This document shows, in pieces, positions 1 through 5,521 of a stretch of DNA of 5,521 bases. Numbering within the stretch: position 1 is the first letter of the stretch; each line of letters opens with the position of its first letter. Source of the stretch: Spirochaetaceae bacterium (GTDB lineage Bacteria > Spirochaetota > Spirochaetia > DSM-27196 > SLST01); the NCBI GenBank assembly GCA_007129695.1, contig SKVA01000331.1, forward strand, positions 1-5,521, given 5' to 3'. A program made the translations under genes and the position numbers. A model generated the notes under the pieces. The model was not told where the DNA came from, did not search any database, and saw only the letters and a program-made list of their open reading frames with translations.

Positions 1-837
1 CGTCACATTCGGAAACGACGCAAGCCGCGCGATCGCGTACCGATAGTAGCGGACCTCATCTTCGCTCCACATCGCGAACGGTACGGCGAGTTGCTGCGCG
101 CCGATGAAGAAACAGACCGAGATCTGAACGCCGTGCCGATCGGCCGCGGCGAGCATCCGCTCGTACTTGCGCCAGTACTCGACGTTGAACCGGGTCAGAT
201 CAAACTCGGGGAGCGTCGGGTCGTCCGGGAAGCGGGCCTTCCACGGGTTGAGGCACATCGAGAACGCGTCGCTCTGGACGACGGGCTGGCCCCACGGGCG
301 ATCGTACTGCCGGCCGTAGAGCATGACCCGCGCCCGATTGACCTTCTTCCGCGCGAGCCGTTCGAGCGCCGCGTCGATCACCCACTCGTCGGTGTACCCC
401 ATCAGGTAGTACGCGGTCGTGCCGTTCCAGAAGTAGTGCTCGCCGCTTCCGGAGTAGATGAAGTGCTCACGGTGCTCCGGATCGAGCCGAACGACGCCAG
501 GGTGCGACGACGCGGAAGCGCTGAAGGTCAGCGCCTTGACGTCGACCGCGGGCGATATGGCCCCGCGAGCGACGTCCCACGCGGCGCGCTCGAACCGCAG
601 CTCCACGCGGTACTCGCCGGGCTCGGTAGGCATCACGCGCAACCGGTAGAGCGATCCGTCGTCGGAGTCGCAGAAGCCCTCGACCTGCCACGTTGCGCCG
701 GCGGGCGTCGTGACCGTCGCGCTGAGCCTCGCGTCGGTGAACGGGTTCGCCGGCAGCGGTTGGGTCGGGCGAACCTCGACCTCGAAGCGGTCGTAGGTTG
801 ATACCAAAGAGGCTGTTGGGGTAAAGGTCGTGCTCAT
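1..837 (-). CDS. DUF5060 / DUF4038-like glycoside hydrolase, N-terminal part (cut by left edge)
   Basis: Open from an ATG at 837 to the window edge without a stop, giving 279 residues of a longer protein. The start is supported by AAGGAG at 848-843, five bases upstream. Residues about 14-85 resemble a DUF5060 beta-sandwich (FEVEV, then ANPFTDARL, then an RLRVMPTEPGEYRVE stretch). They align by eye with the N-terminus of the hydrolase at 2260-3897. From about residue 128 (EHFIYSGSGEHYFWNGTTAY) the pattern is the first strand and helix of a TIM barrel of the DUF4038 / glycoside hydrolase kind. Later segments include a VNRARVMLYG strand and a VQISVCFFIG strand. The visible part ends at SFPNVT, just before the place where the first catalytic acid is expected, so activity cannot be judged. 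No signal peptide is visible, suggesting a cytoplasmic enzyme acting on imported oligosaccharides. It is the last gene seen in the array, 50 bases after the SDR gene. The family call is good; the substrate is unknown. Confidence 0.8.
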   Translation of the reverse strand, partial: MSTTFTPTASLVSTYDRFEVEVRPTQPLPANPFTDARLSATVTTPAGATWQVEGFCDSDDGSLYRLRVMPTEPGEYRVELRFERAAWDVARGAISPAVDVKALTFSASASSHPGVVRLDPEHREHFIYSGSGEHYFWNGTTAYYLMGYTDEWVIDAALERLARKKVNRARVMLYGRQYDRPWGQPVVQSDAFSMCLNPWKARFPDDPTLPEFDLTRFNVEYWRKYERMLAAADRHGVQISVCFFIGAQQLAVPFAMWSEDEVRYYRYAIARLASFPNVT

Positions 838-887
838 CTGTTCTCCTTGATGTGATTGGTGCGCCTGCTGTTCCTGCGGTCGTCGTT

Positions 888-1925
888 CTAAAGTCCGGAA
901 ATCCCTTCCAGCCGCGTCGCCATCGATCCGACCGCCGCCTCCCACGCATCGACCAGGGCGTCGTACTCGGGGTGGGTATCGCTCTCGATCGCGTCGTGCG
1001 CCGTGAGCCAATCGATGCACCGCCGGCATCCCTCCTCCCAGCTGATCGCCGGCGCAAATCCCAGGTCGCGCCTGGCGGCCGACACGTCGAAGATCGCGTG
1101 GAACTGGAAGTGCGGCGGGATCCAGCTCGAGAGCGTGGGCGCCACACGCTCGAGGACGTCGGTGGGAATGTGAACGAAGGTAGGCGACGGCGCACCGAGC
1201 GCGTCTGCGGCGACGCGCCAGTAGTACTCCCAACTCATCCATTGCTCGGCAGCGACGATATAGCCGTTCCCGAGAGCGGCGTCGTTTCCGACGGCGTTCA
1301 CGAACGCGGTCGACACGTCGTCGCTGTGGCACGCGGTCCACAGCGAGGTGCCGTCTCCGTGGAGGATGATCGGCTTGCGCTTGACCAGCCGATCGAGGTG
1401 CCACGACCCGTCGCGAAACGGGTGCAGCGGTGCACCGCCCTCGCGGTAGGTCAGCCCGGGACGGATCACGGTGACGGCGAAGTCACCGCGCGCGTGCGCC
1501 TCGCGGAAGATCTCCTCGCACTTCACCTTGTTGACCGCGTACGTGAACGACGGCCGTGGTTCGAACTCGGTTCGTTCGCTCGCCGGGAGCGCGAAGTACC
1601 CGGTCAGGCAGTCCTTACGGTGGACGTCGACGGTGCTGCAGAAGATGAGCTGCTTCGTCTTCCCGGCGAAGACACCAACATCGACCCGAGCGGTCTCCGG
1701 GTCGTAGCAGATCATGTCGATCACGCAGTCGTACGGAGCGTTCTCGCGCATGGCCGCGGTGAACGCCGCGACGTCCGCGCGGTCACCGGTGATGACCCGT
1801 GCGCCGGCCGGAGCGTGCGACCGCTTGCCGCGGTTGAACACGTACACCTCGTCGCCGCGCTCGACGAGCTTGCGAGTGATCGGCTCGCTGATGGTGCCGG
1901 TTCCACCGAGGATCATGACTCTCAT
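888..1925 (-). CDS. NAD(P)-dependent epimerase/dehydratase-family SDR protein
   Basis: A complete 345-residue protein, a usual length for extended short-chain dehydrogenases/reductases. The N-terminus (MRVMILGGTGTIS) is a Rossmann beta-strand and glycine-rich loop at residues 5-13, followed by the EVYVFNRGKR second strand typical of NADP-preferring sugar-nucleotide-epimerase-like proteins. The catalytic elements are visible: Ser97/Thr98 in the FCSTVDVH strand and the YxxxK pair Tyr129-Lys133 (YAVNK). VIRPGLTY at 153-160 is the usual post-catalytic strand, and SDDVSTAFV near 201 matches the conserved substrate-binding-side motif. The third loop glycine is Ser13, which occurs in some atypical SDRs. 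The ATG at 1925 lies 3 bases after the stop of the Dabb gene, and its Shine-Dalgarno GGAG (1935-1932) is inside that gene, so translation is probably coupled. It likely oxidises, reduces or epimerises a sugar or sugar-derived intermediate in the cytoplasm. The exact reaction cannot be named. Confidence 0.9.
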   Translation of the reverse strand: MRVMILGGTGTISEPITRKLVERGDEVYVFNRGKRSHAPAGARVITGDRADVAAFTAAMRENAPYDCVIDMICYDPETARVDVGVFAGKTKQLIFCSTVDVHRKDCLTGYFALPASERTEFEPRPSFTYAVNKVKCEEIFREAHARGDFAVTVIRPGLTYREGGAPLHPFRDGSWHLDRLVKRKPIILHGDGTSLWTACHSDDVSTAFVNAVGNDAALGNGYIVAAEQWMSWEYYWRVAADALGAPSPTFVHIPTDVLERVAPTLSSWIPPHFQFHAIFDVSAARRDLGFAPAISWEEGCRRCIDWLTAHDAIESDTHPEYDALVDAWEAAVGSMATRLEGISGL

Positions 1926-1928
1926 CGG

Positions 1929-2246
1929 CTACTCCGCCACCTCGTAGTCGAACACGACGATCGAGTCGCGGCCGGACTTGAGCGCGGGGATCACCGTGCC
2001 CTCGGCAAAGGAGACGTGTTCGTGGTGCGCGAGATACGCGTCGCGCGCGGCGGCCGACTCGAAGTCCATCACGAAACCGTGTGTGAACCCCTTGTCGAGC
2101 GGCTCGGGGCTGACGTTCGGCCCGGACGTGATGCGGATGGCCCCCGGTAGTTTCGCAACGAGCGCTCCGAACCCAGAGAAGATCTCGTTGATCGTCTCAC
2201 GGCTCGTGGACGCGGCAAACTGAAATAACACAACGTGACGCAGCAT
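1929..2246 (-). CDS. Dabb (stress-responsive A/B barrel) domain protein
   Basis: A complete 105-residue protein that is a single Dabb domain, a dimeric ferredoxin-like alpha/beta barrel. Diagnostic parts are the opening MLRHVVLFQF strand with His4, the SGPNVSPEPLDKGFTHGFVMDF block at 41-62 with His56, the YLAHHEH segment at 71-77, and the closing VVFDY strand at 97-101. The ATG at 2246 has a near-perfect Shine-Dalgarno (AGGAGGG at 2258-2252, spacing 5). It follows the hydrolase stop by 13 bases and precedes the SDR gene by 3 bases. Dabb proteins are small, usually cytoplasmic, and mostly of unknown function; a few relatives are enzymes acting on small hydrophobic or polyketide substrates. They often sit in sugar-catabolic operons, so a helper role such as a sugar-intermediate isomerase, lactone handling or ligand binding is possible but unproven. 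Confidence 0.93.
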   Translation of the reverse strand: MLRHVVLFQFAASTSRETINEIFSGFGALVAKLPGAIRITSGPNVSPEPLDKGFTHGFVMDFESAAARDAYLAHHEHVSFAEGTVIPALKSGRDSIVVFDYEVAE

Positions 2247-2259
2247 TCTTACCCTCCTG

Positions 2260-3897
2260 TCAGTATTCGTCGAAGAAGATCACGACGCGCGGCCCCGAGC
2301 CGGTCTGCACCAGACGCTCCGGCGTCCCGCCGCCCGCCGTGGCGGCTCGACTTCCGGCTCGCACGGTGTCGCCGCTCTGCGGATCGACGATCCGGTAGTT
2401 CGGCGGCACCTTGTCGCCCAGGATCATGATCTCACCGCCGTTGGCCAGGTACGCAATGTAGAGCCGGTTCGGGTGGAGCACTCCGCGTCGGCTGATCGCC
2501 TGGTCCCAGTTCGGCTCCATGTCGGTGGTCGGCAGGCCGTCCAGGATCTTCGCGACCAGTCCGACGTAGGTCGAGCCCTCAAAGCCGAGCGCTTCGCGCC
2601 ACCCGGCGCCGGCCGCCAGGAAGTACTCGGCGTGCCCGGGCTCCTGCGCGTGCAGGCGCCATTGCCACATGCTCCCCGCGCCGTAGACAACGCCCATCGT
2701 GCCACCCGCGAGCAGGTTGCTCCACGCCTCGTGGCCCTGCCACCATCCGGCGCCGCGCCCCGGATCGACGCCGTTCTCGTAGGTGGGCTCGCCGTTCGCG
2801 ATCGCCTTGATCGGTGAGTTACGCCACATGTCGGCGACACGCTCCGAGAGGTGCTCGCCGGTGTGTCCGGTCTGGCACCACTGGAAGTCGAGCCACGGTG
2901 CGTCCTGATGCGCGCGATTATCCGCGTGCGGCCGGTAGTGGATGCCGGTCGGCTGGCGGTACGCGTCGCACCGCTCGACCTCTTCTCCGCCCGCGGCCAC
3001 CTGGGGCTCGTACCCCGATCCGTCGCCGCCGACGAGCCAGATCGCCGGCCGCGCGCCGTAGCGCGCGACCAGGTAGCGGCAGTATCGGGCGTAATCTGCC
3101 GGCGGCACGACCGGTCCGGCGACCTTCTTCCCCTTCCAGCCAAAGCCGAAGAAGACCGGCTGCCAGACAGGGACGATCTCGTGCTCGACCAGGATGGAGA
3201 CGAGCCGGTCAAGGTACTGGAAGTATTCCGGATTGAGCCGCGTGAGTCTTCCCTCAGGGAGGTCCTCGAAGCCGACGTCGAAACCCTCGTCGGCGGTCCG
3301 ATCGCGCGGGCCGCGCGCCTCCATGTCGGGCTGGACGCTCATGAGGAGCGCGGCGTTGAACCCCTTCGCATGCCGGTCGGCCGCGTAGACGCGGACCTGC
3401 TCTTCGGTCGCGCGCCACGGCAGGCTCCACACGGTGTCACCGCAGAGGATCGCCGGACGCCCGTCGGCGTGGACCAGGCTCCGACCCTTGGGCGACATCC
3501 GCCAGAAGCCGTGGCGGTAGAAGCGGTTTGCCCCGGCGCCCGGGGTAGCATCACCGCCCGGGGTAGCCGCCCCGGCCGGCGTAGCCTCACCGCCCTGGGT
3601 AGCCTCACCCCCGGCATCAGCTCCATCCCCGGCGTCGCAGACGAGTTCCCCCGTGACCCCGCGCAGGCCTGCGTCGTCGACCGACGAGTCGACCTTCCAG
3701 GTCCACGTCCCGGGACCGGGCGAGGCGAACCGGACGCGCCACGATCGGCCGCCGTTCCAGAACGCGGGTCGGCGGATGGTGGTGCCGGAATTGTTGACGA
3801 AATCGACCCAGACGTCGACCTCGGTGTACGGGTTTGCGCGGTCGGCGCGAGCGGTGAGCTCGATCTCGAACTCATGCCAGGGTGCGATCGTTGTCAC
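2260..3897 (-). CDS. DUF5060 + DUF4038 (GH140-like) putative glycoside hydrolase
   Basis: A complete 545-residue protein starting at GTG (3897-3895), supported by GGAGGA at 3906-3901. Residues about 6-88 are a DUF5060 beta-sandwich (FEIEL, ANPYTEVDVWVDF, PAFWNGG, WRVRFASPGPGTWTW). Residues about 90-122 are a Gly/Ala/Thr-rich linker containing an 18-bp coding repeat. From about 127 (YRHGFWRMSPKGRSLVHADGRPAILCGDTVWSL) begins a DUF4038-type TIM barrel. Candidate catalytic acids are Asp292 in the WLVGGDG strand end and Glu370 in ANGEPTYENG, matching the Asp/Glu pair known in GH140 apiosidase; this is inferred from motif position. YGAGSMWQWR at 405-414 is a typical late-barrel motif. The last ~90 residues (MILGDKVPPNYRIVDPQSGDT) look like the beta domain that usually follows DUF4038. 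There is no signal peptide or membrane segment, so it is probably cytoplasmic. It is followed closely by the Dabb gene and preceded by vapC. The substrate is unknown. Confidence 0.88.
   Translation of the reverse strand: MTTIAPWHEFEIELTARADRANPYTEVDVWVDFVNNSGTTIRRPAFWNGGRSWRVRFASPGPGTWTWKVDSSVDDAGLRGVTGELVCDAGDGADAGGEATQGGEATPAGAATPGGDATPGAGANRFYRHGFWRMSPKGRSLVHADGRPAILCGDTVWSLPWRATEEQVRVYAADRHAKGFNAALLMSVQPDMEARGPRDRTADEGFDVGFEDLPEGRLTRLNPEYFQYLDRLVSILVEHEIVPVWQPVFFGFGWKGKKVAGPVVPPADYARYCRYLVARYGARPAIWLVGGDGSGYEPQVAAGGEEVERCDAYRQPTGIHYRPHADNRAHQDAPWLDFQWCQTGHTGEHLSERVADMWRNSPIKAIANGEPTYENGVDPGRGAGWWQGHEAWSNLLAGGTMGVVYGAGSMWQWRLHAQEPGHAEYFLAAGAGWREALGFEGSTYVGLVAKILDGLPTTDMEPNWDQAISRRGVLHPNRLYIAYLANGGEIMILGDKVPPNYRIVDPQSGDTVRAGSRAATAGGGTPERLVQTGSGPRVVIFFDEY
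3541..3612 (-). repeat. Four-copy 18-bp in-frame tandem repeat in the hydrolase linker
   Basis: Four adjacent 18-base units at 3541-3558, 3559-3576, 3577-3594 and 3595-3612 share the core CGGGGTAGCxTCACCGCC on the plus strand. Neighbouring units differ by about 2-5 bases. In the gene they encode GGEATQ, GGEATP, AGAATP and GGDATP (residues 96-119), between the DUF5060 domain and the barrel. The flanks at 3613-3630 and 3530-3540 look like further decayed copies. Because the unit is a multiple of three, gain or loss changes only linker length. Confidence 0.85.
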
Positions 3898-3900
3898 GTT

Positions 3901-3906
3901 TCCTCC
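3901..3906 (-). promoter_or_regulatory. Shine-Dalgarno that decides the GTG start of the hydrolase gene
   Basis: GGAGGA lies three bases before the GTG at 3897. No ATG lies in frame nearby, and the conserved DUF5060 sequence begins only about five residues after this codon. The GTG is therefore the best start. Confidence 0.75.
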
Positions 3907-3926
3907 AGTAGTTGCGGGCCGCGATT

Positions 3927-4313
3927 CTACACGACCAGAACGCGTTCACTGTACTTGCCCAGCAACGCGTCGTGCGTCACCAGGAACATCGACTCGACTA
4001 TCGCCTGCGCGATGAGCATCCGGTCGAACGGGTCACGGTGGTGGTCAGAGAGACTCTCCACCGCTACCGCGTGCTCCGGCTCGACCGCGAGGCTTCGGTA
4101 CCCAGCCTCTTCGAAGCTGATACGCGCCTCGTCGGCTCCGACCGACATGCGCCGCGCGGAAAGCGCGTGCTTGATCGCGATCTCCCACACCGACACGGCG
4201 CTCACCCAGGGGGTGTTGCCGGGGTCCAGGATCAGCCCGCGCGCCCGCCCGCTCAGCTCCGCGCTGTCGGTCACCGCCCACAACGCGACGTGCGTGTCCA
4301 GGAGAAGGTTCAC
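3927..4313 (-). CDS. vapC: VapC-family PIN-domain ribonuclease toxin
   Basis: A complete 128-residue single PIN domain, the usual VapC length, close to the Sll0205-like subgroup. The metal-binding acids are in place: Asp6 in LLLDTHVALW, Glu44 in SVWEIAIK, Asp94 and Asp97 in HHRDPFDRMLIAQA, and Asp115 in LVTHDALLGKY. VapC toxins are Mg2+/Mn2+-dependent endoribonucleases that cut tRNA or rRNA when freed from their antitoxin. The RNA target here cannot be read from sequence. The GTG start at 4313 overlaps the antitoxin stop as GTGA (4310-4313), with AAGGA at 4322-4318 as ribosome-binding site, so synthesis is coupled to the antitoxin. All catalytic residues are intact, so the toxin is probably active. 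It ends 29 bases before the hydrolase start. Confidence 0.93.
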   Translation of the reverse strand: MNLLLDTHVALWAVTDSAELSGRARGLILDPGNTPWVSAVSVWEIAIKHALSARRMSVGADEARISFEEAGYRSLAVEPEHAVAVESLSDHHRDPFDRMLIAQAIVESMFLVTHDALLGKYSERVLVV

Positions 4314-4576
4314 CGTGTCCTTCGCTTCCGGCCACCGTCGGCGACGAAGAGCGAAGTGACCTCCCGGTCAAACTCCGGATCGGGATCCGGAGCGCGGAAC
4401 CGATCGCGTGCAACGCCAATCCTCCGACCAACGTCGGGAGTGGGCGTCACCGCGAGGAGCCGGGCCACCGGGCGTCCGTTCCTGGCGATGACGACCTCGG
4501 TCTCCTCCCCGCTCTCGACGAGCTGGACGAGTTCGGAAAGCCTGCTCTTCGCGTCGTGCATGTTGACCTGCTGCAT
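4310..4576 (-). CDS. Phd/YefM-family antitoxin, partner of the VapC toxin
   Basis: A complete 88-residue protein. Residues 1-45 form the Phd/YefM DNA-binding fold: MHDAKSRLSELVQLVESGEE, then EVVIARNGRPVARLLA. Residues about 52-77 (IGVARDRFRAPDPDPEFDREV, ending TSLF) match the C-terminal arm that wraps around and neutralises the PIN toxin. A short basic tail (RKRRTR) closes the protein. The ATG at 4576 is preferred over the in-frame ATG at 4561 because AAGGAGG at 4587-4581 is four bases upstream. The antitoxin gene comes first and overlaps vapC by four bases, the standard layout for such modules. The protein, alone or with the toxin, probably represses its own promoter through the paired palindrome at 4586-4603. 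It lies 43 bases downstream of the isomerase gene. Confidence 0.92.
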   Translation of the reverse strand: MQQVNMHDAKSRLSELVQLVESGEETEVVIARNGRPVARLLAVTPTPDVGRRIGVARDRFRAPDPDPEFDREVTSLFVADGGRKRRTR

Positions 4577-4580
4577 CGAC

Positions 4581-4587
4581 CCTCCTT
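4581..4587 (-). promoter_or_regulatory. Strong Shine-Dalgarno of the antitoxin gene, touching the operator
   Basis: AAGGAGG ends four bases before the ATG at 4576 and decides the start over the ATG at 4561. Its first two A bases are also the last two bases of the proximal palindrome. A repressor bound there would lie directly next to the translation signal. Confidence 0.75.
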
Positions 4588-4603
4588 AGCTAAAATTAGC
4601 TAA
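4586..4603 (-). promoter_or_regulatory. Probable toxin-antitoxin operator: two TTAGCTAA palindromes
   Basis: TTAGCTAA occurs at 4586-4593 and again at 4596-4603, separated by two A bases on the plus strand. Each copy is a perfect 8-bp palindrome. The centres are 10 bp apart, one helical turn, so two dimers could bind the same face. The AT-rich block stands out in GC-rich surroundings and lies immediately upstream of the antitoxin start, where Phd/YefM antitoxins usually bind. It may also contain the promoter -10 region, but no convincing -10/-35 pair could be assigned. Operator function is inferred. Confidence 0.65.
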
Positions 4604-4619
4604 GGTCACTATGCACCGT

Positions 4620-5521
4620 CTACGAGTGGCTGTACAGATCCCATTCCAGGTACGTTTCGATCGCCTCCTCGAGCACGCCGCTCCACCGGCCGCGGACCAT
4701 CGCGACGTGGTGCTCGAAACCGTTGGTGATGATGTGCTTCAAGAGGCCCTTCAGGTTCGGGATGTGGCAGACCGCGATGCCGCCGTCCATGGGGAACGGA
4801 TCGTCGGTGAACTCGCCCTCGCCCAGGTAGCTCTGGATCCAGCCTTCGGTGTCGTTCGTGGCCATCCGGAAGAAGGTCATCTCGCCTGAGGCGACGCGTC
4901 CCTTGATCGCGCCGAAGCAGTTGTCCCGGCCGAGCGTCTCGCCCAGAATGTCGAGCTCGGAGATCTCGATCTCGGTGCCCATGAAGCTCTTCGGATAGTT
5001 CGAGCAGTGCGTGTTCACGCACTTGTCGACCTCTTTGCCGTAGTTGTTGTTCCAGTCCAGGAAGCCGGGCGCCTTTCCCGACGCGAGCGCGAGCGCGTAC
5101 ATGCTGATCGTGCCGTCCAGGTCGACCTCACACGCCGAAGGCATGAGCTTCTCACCCATCATGCTCATCGTCAGACACGTGGCGCAGCCATAGTTCTCCT
5201 GGATCGAGTCCCAACACTGGATGCAGCTGCCGTCGAGCATGTTCTCTTCCATCCACTCTTCGACGACGACGCTGAAGCGAGCCTGCCGGAGGATGTTCTC
5301 CTCGACGATACGGCTCGGGATCTTCCCGTACTCGCGGATCTCCTTCATCTTCGCGGTCACCGACGCTGCGTCGTTCGACAGCTTCTGGGCCTTGCCCAGA
5401 ATCACCGACAGGTCGACCGGCACGACGGTGATGCCCTGCCGCTGGAGGATCTTCTCGCTGAAGCGCACCGTCTGGAACGGAGCCGGCCGCGCGCCAATCG
5501 CGCCGATTCGCGCGCTCGTCA
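4620..5521 (-). CDS. L-fucose/L-arabinose isomerase family protein, C-terminal part (cut by right edge)
   Basis: The frame is open from the right edge to the TAG at 4622-4620, with 299 visible residues; the start lies outside. A GTG at 5468 is an internal valine, because the conserved family motif RIGAIGARPAPFQTVRFSEK runs across it. The QCWDSIQENYGCATC segment, SACEVDLDGTISMYAL and LDWNNNYG follow in family order. Glu131 (CEVD) and Asp155 (LDWN) are 24 residues apart, the same spacing as the metal ligands Glu337 and Asp361 of E. coli FucI. His270/His271 in NGFEHHVAMV near the C-terminus fits the third ligand. The C-terminus ends in the usual YLEWDLYSHS. Such enzymes convert an aldose to a ketose with Mn2+ in the cytoplasm. 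The particular sugar is not certain. About 170-180 N-terminal residues are probably missing. It is the first gene in the visible operon-like array. Confidence 0.9.
   Translation of the reverse strand, partial: TSARIGAIGARPAPFQTVRFSEKILQRQGITVVPVDLSVILGKAQKLSNDAASVTAKMKEIREYGKIPSRIVEENILRQARFSVVVEEWMEENMLDGSCIQCWDSIQENYGCATCLTMSMMGEKLMPSACEVDLDGTISMYALALASGKAPGFLDWNNNYGKEVDKCVNTHCSNYPKSFMGTEIEISELDILGETLGRDNCFGAIKGRVASGEMTFFRMATNDTEGWIQSYLGEGEFTDDPFPMDGGIAVCHIPNLKGLLKHIITNGFEHHVAMVRGRWSGVLEEAIETYLEWDLYSHS

Noticed and set aside
838..887. 50-base gap between the SDR and the left-edge hydrolase, checked for a promoter or terminator
   Set aside because: Only the Shine-Dalgarno at 848-843 is evident; no hairpin with a T-run and no convincing promoter pair.
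852..2150. A 432-codon open frame on the plus strand
   Set aside because: It lies opposite the well-supported SDR and Dabb genes, shows no recognisable domain, and has the Arg/Val/Asp-rich composition of an antisense shadow in GC-rich DNA.
2424..3212. A 262-codon minus-strand frame overlapping the hydrolase in another frame
   Set aside because: Ser/Arg/Thr-rich nonsense translation fully inside the hydrolase gene, with no motif.
3911..3924. Short GC-rich near-palindrome (gcgggccgcg) between vapC and the hydrolase, considered as a terminator
   Set aside because: The stem is very short and no T-run follows on the minus strand, so it does not support a terminator.
2851..4359. A 502-codon open frame on the plus strand
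   Set aside because: It is antisense to the hydrolase and vapC genes, has Arg-rich sequence without motifs, and crosses gene boundaries. Both opposite genes have clear family signatures.
3912..4589. A 225-codon plus-strand frame opposite the toxin-antitoxin pair
   Set aside because: No domain is recognisable, and the opposite strand encodes complete PIN and Phd/YefM proteins with correct motifs and ribosome-binding sites.
5466..5468. GTG as the start of the isomerase gene
   Set aside because: The frame stays open to the right edge, and the 17 codons before it encode the conserved IGARPAPFQT family motif. The gene therefore begins outside the window.

Overview
The window is a compact GC-rich bacterial segment. 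It has seven genes, all on the minus strand, so transcription runs from the right edge to the left edge. Genes are separated by at most about 50 bases, every complete gene has a good Shine-Dalgarno sequence, and two of the starts are GTG. This fits a free-living, high-GC, plant-polysaccharide-degrading bacterium, for example from soil or a compost-like community. The sequence does not allow a phylum to be named.

In order of transcription the genes are: (1) 4620-5521, the C-terminal part of an L-fucose/L-arabinose isomerase family protein, cut by the right edge; (2) 4310-4576 and 3927-4313, a Phd/YefM-type antitoxin and a VapC PIN-domain toxin overlapping by 4 nt, preceded by a double 8-bp palindrome that looks like the operator; (3) 2260-3897, a putative glycoside hydrolase with an N-terminal DUF5060 beta-sandwich and a DUF4038/GH140-like barrel, which carries an in-frame 18-bp tandem repeat in its interdomain linker; (4) 1929-2246, a small Dabb (stress-responsive A/B barrel) protein; (5) 888-1925, an NAD(P)-dependent epimerase/dehydratase-like SDR; (6) 1-837, the N-terminal half of a second, divergent DUF5060-plus-barrel protein, cut by the left edge.

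The sugar genes read as one catabolic locus. The two barrel proteins show no signal peptide and would cleave imported oligosaccharides in the cytoplasm. The isomerase would convert a released aldose to a ketose, and the SDR would oxidise, reduce or epimerise a sugar intermediate. The Dabb protein is closely coupled to the SDR and its role is unknown. The substrate cannot be read from the sequence; GH140 enzymes include an apiosidase acting on pectin side chains, but this is only an analogy. The toxin-antitoxin pair sits inside the array in the same orientation and is the one element that does not fit the pathway. No RNA gene, CRISPR array, insertion sequence or clear terminator was seen.
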